A program made the position numbers and the translations under genes. The notes under the pieces are model-generated. The model worked only from the letters and a program-made list of their open reading frames with translations, did not search any database and was not told the origin of the DNA. 64,000 bases of DNA from Actinoplanes campanulatus (GTDB lineage Bacteria; Actinomycetota; Actinomycetes; Mycobacteriales; Micromonosporaceae): the NCBI RefSeq assembly GCF_014647795.1, contig NZ_BMPW01000006.1:186001-250000 (forward strand). Direction: 5' to 3'. Every line of letters starts with the position of its first letter. Within the stretch, counting starts at the first letter, position 1. Shown here one piece after another: positions 24,192-32,791 of this stretch.

Positions 24192-24539
24192 TCAGGAAGC
24201 GGCCGCGGCCTTCGCTCCACCGCTGCTCGACGAGGAGGTCGAGCCGCTGCTGGTGGTGGTGGAGGTTGACGGGGTCGTCGAGGTGGAGGTCGAGGTGCTC
24301 GAGGTCTCCGGCTTCTTGGCGGCGGTGTCGCCGCTGCCCGACTTCTCGGCGCTCACGCTGCCGGAGCGGGAGTCGTTGCGGTAGAAGCCCGAACCCTTGA
24401 AAACGATACCGACCGAGTTGAACACCTTGCGGAGCTTGCCGTGGCAGTTCGGGCACTCGGTGAGTGCCGGGTCGGAGAAGGATTGCACGGCTTCGAGGTG
24501 CTCCCCGCACTCGGTGCAGGAGTACTGGTAGGTAGGCAC
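24192..24539 (-). CDS. ruc: FmdB-type zinc-ribbon, Ruc-like redox chaperone
   Basis: A 115-residue protein. Cys8/Cys11 and Cys29/Cys32 form an FmdB zinc ribbon (PTYQYSCTECGEHLE, TECPNCHGKL). After residue 45 the chain becomes a Ser/Thr-rich low-complexity tail. This matches M. tuberculosis Rv0991c (Ruc), reported as a redox-regulated, HrcA-controlled chaperone that cooperates with DnaK when oxidised. The gene order with 5-FTHF cyclo-ligase and galU is the same as in mycobacteria. GTG 24539 follows GGAGGAGCC. A perfect CIRCE operator lies 24 bp upstream. Confidence 0.85.
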   Translation of the reverse strand: MPTYQYSCTECGEHLEAVQSFSDPALTECPNCHGKLRKVFNSVGIVFKGSGFYRNDSRSGSVSAEKSGSGDTAAKKPETSSTSTSTSTTPSTSTTTSSGSTSSSSSGGAKAAAAS

Positions 24540-24562
24540 GGCTCCTCCGGATCGATCGGCTC

Positions 24563-24589
24563 TTGGCACTCGCCAACTCCGAGTGCCAA
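24563..24589. promoter_or_regulatory. CIRCE element (HrcA operator)
   Basis: TTGGCACTC-N9-GAGTGCCAA, a perfect 9-bp inverted repeat with the diagnostic 9-nt spacer, differing from the standard TTAGCACTC arm at one paired position. It lies 24 bp upstream of ruc and should place it under HrcA, the repressor of GroE-class heat-shock genes. Confidence 0.88.
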
Positions 24590-24688
24590 TGTTGCGGCAT
24601 CGGAGGTCAGTTCGTCCACTCCGGGCCCGGCCTGAGGGAGAAGCGGGCTGGTGTATGTAGCCGCTCATGCGGTTCGAAGTGGGGCTGG

Positions 24689-25366
24689 TCACACCCGGTG
24701 GTTCGGGGCCGGTCGGAGGGAGAGCCCGCCGGTCGGGGTGATCACGGCGTGGATACGGCGGTCGTGCGGCTCGGCGGGAACGGTGTCGACGTCCTCGCCG
24801 TCGTGGAGGAGCGCCACGATCCGTGGGCCGGTGGGCGCGATCCGGTCGCCGGAGCGGGGCGCGGTCACGCCGTGGTGGGAGTCGTCCAGGTGGGCCAGGG
24901 CTCGGTCGTAGGAGCCGCCGCCGCGGCCCATGCGGGTGCCGTCCCGGGCTACGGCCAAGGCGGGGACCAGGATCAGGTCGGCGGCGCGCAGGGCGGCCGT
25001 GCCCAGTCGCGGGCCGGTGGGTTCCCGTAGGCCGCGGGCGGCGGGAGTGAGGTCGCCGGTGAATTCGGCCCAGTCCAGGTCGTTGTCGGGGAGCAGGATC
25101 GGCAGCAGCAGGCGGCCACCGGCGGGGAGCGCCTCCGCCAGGCGGTACGGGAGGTCGAGGCCCCCGGGTTCGGAGCCGATCGGGACATAGGCGGTGATCG
25201 TGATCGGGTGCGCCGCCCGTACCAGAGCAAGGGTTTGATCTTGAAGTTTGGCCGCCGCGGTCGCGAGGGCGCTGTCCGAGAGTGATCGACGGACCGTGAG
25301 GAGCCGTGCGCGTAGCGCGATCTTGATTTGCAGTGATTTTTCCGCATCACCGGTTAAATCCGACAT
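24689..25366 (-). CDS. 5-formyltetrahydrofolate cyclo-ligase
   Basis: A 225-residue enzyme that converts 5-formyl-THF to 5,10-methenyl-THF with ATP. The key phosphate-binding motif GRGGGSYDR is near residue 160, with the upstream LILVPALAVARDG typical of the family. ATG 25366 has AAAGGGGG about 7 nt upstream. It shares its place beside ruc and galU with Rv0992c. Confidence 0.9.
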   Translation of the reverse strand: MSDLTGDAEKSLQIKIALRARLLTVRRSLSDSALATAAAKLQDQTLALVRAAHPITITAYVPIGSEPGGLDLPYRLAEALPAGGRLLLPILLPDNDLDWAEFTGDLTPAARGLREPTGPRLGTAALRAADLILVPALAVARDGTRMGRGGGSYDRALAHLDDSHHGVTAPRSGDRIAPTGPRIVALLHDGEDVDTVPAEPHDRRIHAVITPTGGLSLRPAPNHRV

Positions 25367-25448
25367 GCAACACCCCCTTTTGAAATGCGGCAAACGGTGC
25401 ACACTATGTCAGCATCGCTGGAAGAGAAGGTCGCTCCCGGGAGGATGT

Positions 25449-27425
25449 GTGACACTTCGAGGCCGGCTGACCAGTGCATTCTTGGTCGTCGTGCTCGGTC
25501 CGGTCCTGCTCGGGGCGATTTTCGTCGCACTGACCGTGAGTGCCGTCAACCGTGATCGGACCACCGAACGCCTGGACCACGCGGCAACCACCGTGAGCGC
25601 CGCCGTGGGCGCTCTCTGCCGCCAGTTGCAGGCCGCGGCCGACGCGGTGGCGGTGGTTCCAGCCGAGAACCGGGTCGCGGTCGCCGACCAGCTGGTCGCC
25701 CGCGGGCTGGCCACGACGGTGGACGTGACCGTTCCGAATCAGCCGTTGCTGGGGCGTGCGGCGGCGCACAGCGGGAACGGGACGACCGGTCCGCTCAGTT
25801 GCGCCGACCCGGCGCCCCGGGGGACGGCCACGGCGTTCGCCGCTTACGCGTACGCCGAAGAAGTGACAGTGGTCGCCGCCCAGGGCATCGATCCCGCCCT
25901 GATGGACCGGCTCGGTGATGCCGCCGGGGTGGCCGTGGCGATCGGCGCGCCGGCGCCGGAGGCCGGCCCCCGCACGACCCGGCAGCTGACCGCCGTGCCC
26001 GGCCAGCCGTTGCCGCTCACGCTCAGCGTGCCCACCGGCGAACCCACCCTCCGGTACGCCATCCTGTTCCTGATCGTGCTGGTCACCGCCGTGGTGGCGG
26101 TCCTGGCCGCCCGCTGGCTGGCCCGGTCGACCACCCGTCCGCTCGGTGACCTGGCCTGGGCCGCCGACCGGGTGGCGAACGGTGATCTGGACACCCGGGT
26201 GCCGATCCCGCGCCCGGACGAGCTGGGCCGGCTCGCCGGGACCTTCAACCGGATGACCCGTGAGCTGCAGTCCTACGTGCAGGCGCTGACCGCGAGCCGG
26301 GATCAGCTGCGCCGTCATCTGGCCATCCTCGGGGACACCCTGTCCAGTACGCACGACCTGGACCGGATCCTGCCGGTGATCCTGCGCACCGCGATGACCG
26401 CCACCGGCGCCCGGGCCGGGCTGCTGCTGCTCGCCGACCCGTCCGACGGGCGGCTGGCGGCCCGCTGCGGCGCCGGGCTGACCGGCGCGTGGGATCTGAC
26501 GCAGGCCGAGCTGGCGCAGCGCCGCCTGCCGCCGGGACGCGGCGTGCTGGGGACGGTGGCGTCGACCGGCCGGCCGATGCGCGGGACCGGCGGGCAGAGC
26601 CCGGACGAGCCGGTCTGCGAGTCGTACCTCGCGGTGCCGATCTGCGCGCCGCCGGCCGATCCGGAGACCGATCCGGAGCCGGGCATGCTGGGGGTGCTGG
26701 CCCTCTACGACCGGTTGGGCGGGCCCGCCTTCGAGGACGCTGATCTGCGGACCCTGCGCACCTTCGCGGGGCAGGCCGGGGTGGCCGTGCACAACGTCCG
26801 GGTTCATGAGGAGGCGCAGCGTCTTTCGTTGACCGATCCGCTGACCGGACTCTGGAACTACCGTTATCTGCGCGAGGTGCTGCGCCGCGAGGTGGAGCGG
26901 GCCAGCCGGTTCGGCCGGATGCTCACCGTCCTGGTTCTCGACCTGGACCACTTCAAGGAGGTGAACGACACGTACGGGCACACCGCGGGCGATCAGGTGC
27001 TGGGCGAGTTCGCGCGGCGCATCCGGATCGGGCTGCGGGAGGTCGACGTGGCGTTCCGTCAGGGCGGGGAGGAGTTCGTGGTGCTGTTGCCGGAGACGGA
27101 CGCGTACGGCGGCGCGATCGTCGCCGAGCGGCTGGGCGCCGCGGTGCGGGACCGGCCGGTACCGGTCGATCCGCGCCGGCCCGGGCTCGACGACCGGATC
27201 CCGATCAGCGTCTCCATCGGGATCGCCGTCTTCCCCGAGCACGGCGGCACCGCCCAGCAGGTGCTGGACGCCGCCGACGAGGCGCTGTACGCGGCGAAGC
27301 ACGCCGGCCGGGACACCTATCGGCTCGCGGAACGGGTTTCCCGGACCGGGGCGGAGGGGCATCTGGACGCCGCGACCGCCATCACCGGTGGGCCGCAGCC
27401 GCCGCGACACGGCCGTGGCCGATAG
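25449..27425 (+). CDS. Membrane diguanylate cyclase (HAMP-GAF-GGDEF)
   Basis: A 658-residue sensor. Helix 1 (about 8-30) and helix 2 (about 198-220) bracket an external domain; a HAMP domain (to about 275), a GAF domain (about 300-455) and a GGDEF domain follow. The active site is Gly539-Gly-Glu-Glu-Phe, a catalytically competent variant, and Arg530-x-x-Asp533 five residues upstream is a feedback I-site. It should make cyclic-di-GMP, which controls development and, in Actinoplanes-like genera, possibly motility. GTG 25449 has GGGAGGA upstream. It is an insertion relative to the mycobacterial ruc-galU order. Confidence 0.9.
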   Translation: MTLRGRLTSAFLVVVLGPVLLGAIFVALTVSAVNRDRTTERLDHAATTVSAAVGALCRQLQAAADAVAVVPAENRVAVADQLVARGLATTVDVTVPNQPLLGRAAAHSGNGTTGPLSCADPAPRGTATAFAAYAYAEEVTVVAAQGIDPALMDRLGDAAGVAVAIGAPAPEAGPRTTRQLTAVPGQPLPLTLSVPTGEPTLRYAILFLIVLVTAVVAVLAARWLARSTTRPLGDLAWAADRVANGDLDTRVPIPRPDELGRLAGTFNRMTRELQSYVQALTASRDQLRRHLAILGDTLSSTHDLDRILPVILRTAMTATGARAGLLLLADPSDGRLAARCGAGLTGAWDLTQAELAQRRLPPGRGVLGTVASTGRPMRGTGGQSPDEPVCESYLAVPICAPPADPETDPEPGMLGVLALYDRLGGPAFEDADLRTLRTFAGQAGVAVHNVRVHEEAQRLSLTDPLTGLWNYRYLREVLRREVERASRFGRMLTVLVLDLDHFKEVNDTYGHTAGDQVLGEFARRIRIGLREVDVAFRQGGEEFVVLLPETDAYGGAIVAERLGAAVRDRPVPVDPRRPGLDDRIPISVSIGIAVFPEHGGTAQQVLDAADEALYAAKHAGRDTYRLAERVSRTGAEGHLDAATAITGGPQPPRHGRGR

Positions 27426-27471
27426 TCTCGCGGCATATCCGGCCACGAACCAGCGAAGGTGAAGTGACTGA

Positions 27472-28365
27472 ATGACGACGAAGCGCGCCGTCAAGGCGGT
27501 GATTCCGGCGGCGGGACTCGCGACCCGCTTCCTCCCGGCCACGAAGGCGGTGCCCAAGGAGCTTCTGCCGGTGGTGGACCGGCCGGTTCTGCAGTACATC
27601 GTCGAGGAGGCCGCGTCCGCCGGCATCACCGACGTCCTGCTGGTCACCGGCCGTGGCAAGACCGCCATGGTGGACCACTTCGACCGGCGGCCGGACGTCG
27701 AGGCCCGGCTCGAGGAGAAGGGCGACCACGAGCGTCTCGCCGCGGTGCGCCGGTCCAGCGAACTGGCCGACATCTACACCTGCCGGCAGGGTGAGCCACT
27801 CGGGCTCGGGCACGCGGTCGGCTGCGCCGCCTCGCACGTCGGCGACAACCCGTTCGCGGTGCTGCTCGGTGACGAGTTCGTCGAGGAGGACAAGCCGCTG
27901 CTCCCGGCCATGCTCGACCTCCAGGCGCGGACCGGCGGCATCGTCCTGGCCTTCATGGAGGTCGCGCCGGAGGAGACCTCCCGGTACGGCATCGCCTCGA
28001 TCCGGGAGAGCGACCTGGGCGAGGACGTCGTCGAGGTGACCGGCCTGGTGGAGAAGCCGGCGCCGGGGGAGGCCCCGAGCAACCTGGCAGTCCTCGGCCG
28101 GTACGTGCTGCCCGGCTCGATCTTCGACGTCATCGCCGACACCAAGCCCGGCAACGGCGGCGAGATCCAGCTGACCGACGCGATGGCCGCCATGCTGGCC
28201 GACGGGGTGCCGGTGCACGGCATCGTCTACCGCGGCCACCGGTACGACACCGGCATGCCGCTCGGCTACCTCCAGGCCGTCGTCCAGCTCGCGGTGCAGC
28301 GGCCCGACCTGGGCGAGGAGTTCCGGGCCTGGCTGACCGAATTCGTCGGCGGCCGGAAGGGATGA
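27472..28365 (+). CDS. galU: UTP-glucose-1-phosphate uridylyltransferase
   Basis: A 297-residue GalU: the nucleotide-binding IPAAGLATRFLPATKAVPKE signature starts the protein, and EKPAPGEAPSNLAVLGRYVL and ALQLTDA-like QLTDAMAAML motifs follow. It makes UDP-glucose for glycans and trehalose. A TAGTCT box overlaps the end of the upstream cyclase gene. Its stop overlaps the next gene's ATG (ATGA), coupling the two. Confidence 0.93.
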   Translation: MTTKRAVKAVIPAAGLATRFLPATKAVPKELLPVVDRPVLQYIVEEAASAGITDVLLVTGRGKTAMVDHFDRRPDVEARLEEKGDHERLAAVRRSSELADIYTCRQGEPLGLGHAVGCAASHVGDNPFAVLLGDEFVEEDKPLLPAMLDLQARTGGIVLAFMEVAPEETSRYGIASIRESDLGEDVVEVTGLVEKPAPGEAPSNLAVLGRYVLPGSIFDVIADTKPGNGGEIQLTDAMAAMLADGVPVHGIVYRGHRYDTGMPLGYLQAVVQLAVQRPDLGEEFRAWLTEFVGGRKG

Positions 28366-29675
28366 CCGCCACGGCCGATCGCGAGGCGGCCGCTTCCAAC
28401 GAGCTGATGCCTCTCGCCGAGTACCTGGGCAGCGTGCTGCGCAGGCTCCGGGCGCTGCCTCCGCTCGACCTCGACCTCACCCAGGCGCACGGGAACGTGC
28501 TCGCCGCCGACGTGGTGGCGCCGCATCCGTTCCCGGCGTTCGACCAGGCCGCGATCGACGGGTACGCGGCCCGATGGGAAGACCTGGCCGGTGCCGGGCG
28601 CATCGGGTCGCACCCGTCGTTCGGGCAGTTCGAGAACACCGCCCGTACGGTCCGGCTGAACGTGGTCGGCGACATGGGCGCGGCACACTGGCGGCCGGTC
28701 CGGATCACCCCGGGCACCTGCTTCTCGGTGGCGGCCGGGGCGCCGCTGCCGATCGGCGCCGACGTGGTCGTCCCGGTCCACTGGACCGATCAGGGCATGG
28801 CCGCCGTCGAGATCCTGCACGCCCCGAAACGGGGTTCCGGCGTCCGCCGGGCCGGTGAGGAGTTCGCCGTCGGGCAGCTGCTCGCCGCCGCCGGGTCGTA
28901 CGTCGCCCCGCCCATGGTCGCCGTCTTCGCCGCCGCCGGGATCGGCCACGTGCTGGTCCGGCCCAGTCCGCGGGTGGTGGTCGTGGCCACCGGCGACGAG
29001 CTGGTCGACGTGGGCCGGCCCAGCCAGCCCGGCCAGGTGGTGGACGCCAACTCGCATGCGCTCACCGCGGCGGCCGTGGAGGCGGGCGCGATGGCGTACC
29101 GGATCGGGATCTGTGACGACGACCCGGAAGGGCTGCGCGGCCTGCTGGAGGACCAGACGCTGCGCGCCGACCTGATCATCACGACCGGCGGGACCGGTAC
29201 CGGACCCGGCGACATGCTGCGCCGGGTGCTGTCCCGGCCCGGCCCGAGTCGCGGCACCGTCGAGTTCACCGACGTCGCCCTCTGCCCGGGCACCGCGCTC
29301 GGCTTCGGCACGGTCGGCGGTGAGGAGGTGCCGGTGGTCTGCCTGCCCGGGGAGCCGGGCGCCGCCCTGATCGGCTTCGAGGTGCTGGCCCGGCCGGTGA
29401 TCCAGCTGCTCGCCGGCGCCGAACCGGTGTTCCGTCCCGGGGTCAAGGCGCACCTGCTGGAGACCGTCTCCTCGCCCGGTGGGCTGCGCGAGTTCCGGCC
29501 GGCGCACGTCGCCGAGCGGCGCGGTGGCGGTTACACGGTGCAGCCGCTCGCCGGAGGGCCGTACACTCTCTCCGGTTTGGCCGAGGCGAACGGCCTGCTG
29601 GTGCTCGGCGAACGGGTCACCACAGCGGCCGCCGGCTCGACCGTCGACGTACTGCTGCTCGACCGGAGGCGATGA
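28362..29675 (+). CDS. glp: MoeA/gephyrin-like protein (Glp)
   Basis: A 437-residue MoeA-fold protein. Classic MoeA motifs are altered: the loop is FDQAAIDGYA rather than the usual NSAMDGYA, and the substrate loop reads LPGEPGAALIGFE where LPGNP is usual. The TTGGTGTGPGD motif remains. In Corynebacterium the MoeA-like Glp binds FtsZ and the membrane receptor GlpR; here a GlpR/SepX candidate lies two genes downstream and no other molybdopterin gene is near. I therefore favour a cell-division role, but enzymatic MoeA remains possible. Overlaps galU by 4 bp. Confidence 0.8.
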   Translation: MTATADREAAASNELMPLAEYLGSVLRRLRALPPLDLDLTQAHGNVLAADVVAPHPFPAFDQAAIDGYAARWEDLAGAGRIGSHPSFGQFENTARTVRLNVVGDMGAAHWRPVRITPGTCFSVAAGAPLPIGADVVVPVHWTDQGMAAVEILHAPKRGSGVRRAGEEFAVGQLLAAAGSYVAPPMVAVFAAAGIGHVLVRPSPRVVVVATGDELVDVGRPSQPGQVVDANSHALTAAAVEAGAMAYRIGICDDDPEGLRGLLEDQTLRADLIITTGGTGTGPGDMLRRVLSRPGPSRGTVEFTDVALCPGTALGFGTVGGEEVPVVCLPGEPGAALIGFEVLARPVIQLLAGAEPVFRPGVKAHLLETVSSPGGLREFRPAHVAERRGGGYTVQPLAGGPYTLSGLAEANGLLVLGERVTTAAAGSTVDVLLLDRRR

Positions 29676-30314
29676 ATGCTCGGGGCCACCACACCCGGAT
29701 GGCCCGCTGTGCTCTCGGACGGGGCCGTGCTGCTCCGGCCGTACAAGCGGGGTGACGCCCGGGCGTGGTCCGAGGTGCGGATCGCCAACCAGGCGTGGCT
29801 GGCGCCCTGGGAGTCGGCGCCGCCCGGGCCGTGGGCGGAGATGAACTCGCCCCGCGCCTACGGCTACGTCTACCGCGACATGAAACGGGCCGCCCGCAAC
29901 GGCGACAGCATGCCGTTCGCCGTCTGCCTGGCCGAGGACGGGCGGGAACGCCTGGTCGGCCACGTCAACCTGGGCAACATCGTGCGGCGGGCGTTCGCGT
30001 CGGCGTACGCGGGCTACTGGGTCGATCACCGGGTGGCCGGCCGGGGCGTGATCCCGACCGCGCTCGCGCTCGCCGTGGACCACGCGTTCGGGCCGGGCGG
30101 GCTGCACCGGATCGAGGTCAACATCCGGCCGGAGAACGGGCCGAGCCGCCGGGTGGTGGAGAAGCTGGGGTTCCGCGAGGAGGCCTACCACCAGCGGTAC
30201 ATGCACATCGACGGTGGTTGGCGTGATCACCTCGGCTATGCGATGACGAGCGAGGAGGTCGCAGCCGAGGGTGGCCTGCTGGCGCGGTGGCGGCGCGCCC
30301 GTACCGCTAAATGA
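29676..30314 (+). CDS. rimJ: GNAT N-acetyltransferase, RimJ-like
   Basis: A 212-residue GNAT. The acetyl-CoA loop is visible around GYWVDHRVAGRGVIPTAL, and the C-terminal NIRPENGPSRRVVEKLGFREE is typical of RimJ/RimL ribosomal-protein acetyltransferases. Its ATG follows the Glp stop with no gap (TGAATG), so the genes are coupled. Position matches Rv0995. Confidence 0.87.
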   Translation: MLGATTPGWPAVLSDGAVLLRPYKRGDARAWSEVRIANQAWLAPWESAPPGPWAEMNSPRAYGYVYRDMKRAARNGDSMPFAVCLAEDGRERLVGHVNLGNIVRRAFASAYAGYWVDHRVAGRGVIPTALALAVDHAFGPGGLHRIEVNIRPENGPSRRVVEKLGFREEAYHQRYMHIDGGWRDHLGYAMTSEEVAAEGGLLARWRRARTAK

Positions 30315-30420
30315 TCTTGAAGGTCGGAGAGCCTCCGGCGCGGCGCGCGAAATATCACGGCTACCGCCCGTAACCTCGCATTCGTCGTGTCCTTTTCCGT
30401 GGCGGATCGGAGGCCTGAGG

Positions 30421-31164
30421 GTGCCGACCTCGGTGCTCCTTGCGGTCCTCGCCGCGGCGGGTCTGCTCGCTCTCGCTCCGGCGCTGGCCCGCCGGTACGA
30501 TCCCGCCGAGCGCCTCGCCGCGGAGCGGGCGTCATCGACGGCGCGGGTGCTGCAACGCCGCCGCCGTCCGCGCACCGTGCCCGGACGCCGACCGATAAAC
30601 CCCGCCCGCCAGGTCACGGTTACGGTTCCGGCCCCATCGGGTGATCCCGCGCCACCCGAACGCAGGCTCCGCCTCGTCACCGGCCGGCCGCGCCGCATCC
30701 CACGCCGCCGCGGCACACCCGCCGTCGTCCGCCGCCGCCGCGTCTTCGCCGCCCTGGTGCTGCTCAACGCCATCGAACTGGTCGGCGTACTGGTCGTCGG
30801 GCCCGGCTTCTGGATCAGCTTCGCCGTCACCGGCAGCCTCCTCGGCGTGTACCTCGTACACCTGCGCAACCGCGCCATCGCCGACCGCCGGCGCCGGCGC
30901 GTACAGGCCCGCGAAGCCGCCTGGCTCGCCGCCCGCCAAGCCGAGGTCCGCCGCGAACAGGCCCGCCGCGCCGCCGCCCGCCGGGAGGCCCAGCGCCGCC
31001 TCGCCGCCCAGCGCGAAGCCGTCCGGCGAGCCGCCATGGGCCTCGACCGGGAACCCTCCGACCTGCCCGTCGCCGCCAACGGCGGCTCGGTCTCCTATCG
31101 GAGGCGCGGCGGGCTGCGTGGTCGCCCCTACGAGGCCGGCGGCCGGCATCATCACGCTTCATAG
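30421..31164 (+). CDS. sepX: SepX/GlpR-like septal membrane protein
   Basis: A 247-residue protein with one N-terminal helix (3-22), a basic linker, two adjacent helices (about 109-127 and 129-146), then a long Arg/Ala-rich helix (about 150-210). This layout and the position after galU-glp-rimJ match SepX of Streptomyces and GlpR of Corynebacterium, which bind division proteins. GTG 30421 has GGAGG about 7 nt upstream. Identity is inferred mostly from locus and topology, since the sequence is of low complexity. Confidence 0.75.
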   Translation: MPTSVLLAVLAAAGLLALAPALARRYDPAERLAAERASSTARVLQRRRRPRTVPGRRPINPARQVTVTVPAPSGDPAPPERRLRLVTGRPRRIPRRRGTPAVVRRRRVFAALVLLNAIELVGVLVVGPGFWISFAVTGSLLGVYLVHLRNRAIADRRRRRVQAREAAWLAARQAEVRREQARRAAARREAQRRLAAQREAVRRAAMGLDREPSDLPVAANGGSVSYRRRGGLRGRPYEAGGRHHHAS

Positions 31165-31361
31165 AGGGGTACGGCGTACGCCGCCCCCGACGACATCGGC
31201 CCCGTCCCGCCGGCCCGGCGACCCGGGTGCCGGTCCGGCCGGTGCCGCCCGCATCCGGGCGGTGCTGCCCTGCCGCTTCTCCGGAGGGGCGGTTCGCGAG
31301 GCGCATGGACGACCTGTTAACCTTTCCTCGGTTCCACGGTGAGCGATCATCGAGGAGCCAA

Positions 31362-31435
31362 GGGGCTGTGGCGCAGTCTGGTAGCGCACCTCGTTCGCAT
31401 CGAGGGGGTCTGGGGTTCAAATCCCCACAGCTCCA
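31362..31435 (+). tRNA. tRNA-Ala(CGC)
   Basis: Full cloverleaf of 74 nt: acceptor GGGGCTG/CAGCTCC with the Ala identity pair G3-U70, D arm GCGCAGTCTGGTAGCGC, anticodon loop TTCGCAT (anticodon CGC), T arm GGGGTTCAAATCCCC, discriminator A. CCA is not encoded. A terminator follows 9 bp later. Confidence 0.96.
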
Positions 31436-31443
31436 CCCTTGGG

Positions 31444-31471
31444 AAACGCCCGGACTTCGGTTCGGGCGTTT
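31444..31471 (+). terminator. Terminator after tRNA-Ala
   Basis: AAACGCCCG (31444-31452) pairs with CGGGCGTTT (31463-31471) around a 10-nt loop and runs into TTGGTTT, a near-canonical intrinsic terminator. Confidence 0.85.
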
Positions 31472-31573
31472 TGGTTTCCGGCGGCTGATCCTGCTTGGCA
31501 GGCTCTCAGGTCCTCTGTCCGCCCCCGGCTTGTTTGCACCGACCAGCGCACACGTAACGGCTTGCGTGGTCGC

Positions 31574-31611
31574 CCGCCCGTGTCATGGCGGCAGGCCGGG
31601 CACACGGGCGG
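31574..31611. terminator. Probable terminator of GNAT gene
   Basis: A 10-bp perfect stem (31574-31583 with 31602-31611) with an 18-nt loop lies 78 bp beyond the stop of the minus-strand GNAT gene. Nothing else is seen between the tRNA and that gene. Confidence 0.45.
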
Positions 31612-31688
31612 CGCGACGTGAGCGCCCGCCGGGTCGGGCGGCACGGGGGGTGAGTGGGGACAGGTGGTGACTCTGCCTCCCCGTACCT

Positions 31689-32147
31689 CTATGCAAGGGT
31701 TTTGACCGCGACCGTCTCGCCCTCGGTGATCTCGCCGGTGGGGGTGAAGCCCAGCCTGGCGTAGAACGGCGCGGGACCGCCCTCGCGGGGCTCGTAGGTG
31801 ACGTAGGCGCGGGTTTCGCCGCGGGTGCGGATCTCGGCGCAGACGGCCTCCACCGCGAAGGTGCCGTAGCCGCGGCCCTGGTGGTCCGCGGCGATGTTGA
31901 GGCGCCAGAGGCCGGAGCGTAGGTCGGTGGGGTCGGAGGGCTCGCCCCACGGGAGGTCGAGGAAGGCCATCACGAAGCCGACCAGTTCGTCGCCGTCGTA
32001 GATCAGGCGTGGCCAGGCGTATTCGGGGTAGACGTACGCCTCGGCGAGGGATTTGACCACCGGCGCGACCAGGTCGTCCTGGTCGGGGCGGACGGAGAGG
32101 GCCAGTGCCGCCTCGTAGTTGTCCGGGTCGACCTTGCGGAGATGCAT
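31689..32147 (-). CDS. GNAT-family N-acetyltransferase
   Basis: A 152-residue acetyltransferase. The acetyl-CoA pyrophosphate loop is seen in LNIAADHQGRGYGTFAVEAV, and APFYARLGFTPTGE is the usual C-terminal strand-helix. The spermine/diamine acetyltransferase-like N-terminus (HLRKVDPDNYEAALAL) hints at small amines, but the substrate is unproven. It lies 9 bp downstream of the DUF2199 gene, as an operon. Confidence 0.85.
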   Translation of the reverse strand: MHLRKVDPDNYEAALALSVRPDQDDLVAPVVKSLAEAYVYPEYAWPRLIYDGDELVGFVMAFLDLPWGEPSDPTDLRSGLWRLNIAADHQGRGYGTFAVEAVCAEIRTRGETRAYVTYEPREGGPAPFYARLGFTPTGEITEGETVAVKTLA

Positions 32148-32156
32148 TTCGGCAGG

Positions 32157-32660
32157 TTAGCGGTGCAGGTGGAAGGCGGCGATCTCCTCCACCCGGGTCC
32201 GGGTGACGCCGGCGAGCTGTTCGACGGCGAGTGGGTGGCCGGTCGGTTCCAGTTCGATGTACGGCAACTGCCCCACGGCCCGGGTGTGCACGTTCGTCCG
32301 CAGGTTGAGCGTCGACGGCTCGTACCCGGCGATGATGTTGGAGAGCCAGCCGAAGTAGGGCGGCTCCTTTTCGCGGCCGGGTTGTTCCCAGACGTCGACC
32401 GCCCGGGTGAAGCTGGCCCGGCTCAGTGACACCCACATGCTGTAGGTGAATATCTCTCCGGTGTCCCAGACCGGCAGTTCGATCAGGCCGCGGACGAAGA
32501 ACTGCTCCCCGGCGATCACGCACAGGTCCGCGTCCAGCAGGCAGCCTTCCTGGTCCGCCATCTCCGGCTGCCAGAAATCCGGGGCCGGAGCGGCGAAGCT
32601 GAGCGGCGGGCCGTCGTGCAAGGCCCCGCACGTGCCGCAGGTGAACTGCTCGGTGCTCAT
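32157..32660 (-). CDS. DUF2199 protein
   Basis: A 167-residue protein with an N-terminal FTCGTCGALHDG zinc-binding CxxC and the acidic PDFWQPE and LDADLCVI motifs of DUF2199. Function unknown. ATG 32660 starts the family-like sequence (MSTEQFTCG); an in-frame ATG 24 bp upstream is less likely. Confidence 0.83.
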   Translation of the reverse strand: MSTEQFTCGTCGALHDGPPLSFAAPAPDFWQPEMADQEGCLLDADLCVIAGEQFFVRGLIELPVWDTGEIFTYSMWVSLSRASFTRAVDVWEQPGREKEPPYFGWLSNIIAGYEPSTLNLRTNVHTRAVGQLPYIELEPTGHPLAVEQLAGVTRTRVEEIAAFHLHR

Positions 32661-32791
32661 GGCCGCGAAGCATACGGGCGGCACCGGTAGTGACGGTCGG
32701 CACGGCCGCTGTCGGTGCCTGATCTGGGTGAAAAGCGAGTGTTGCTACTTTTGGGTGGTATCTCTGAATCAAGTCTCGGAGGTGACGTCAC

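Noticed and set aside
25404-27773. 789-codon open frame on the minus strand
   Set aside because: It lies exactly opposite the diguanylate cyclase gene, is rich in Arg, Gly, His and Pro, and has no family motif. It is a high-GC shadow.
28266-31079. 937-codon open frame on the minus strand
   Set aside because: It runs antisense across glp, rimJ and sepX and has shadow composition; all three plus-strand genes carry clear motifs.
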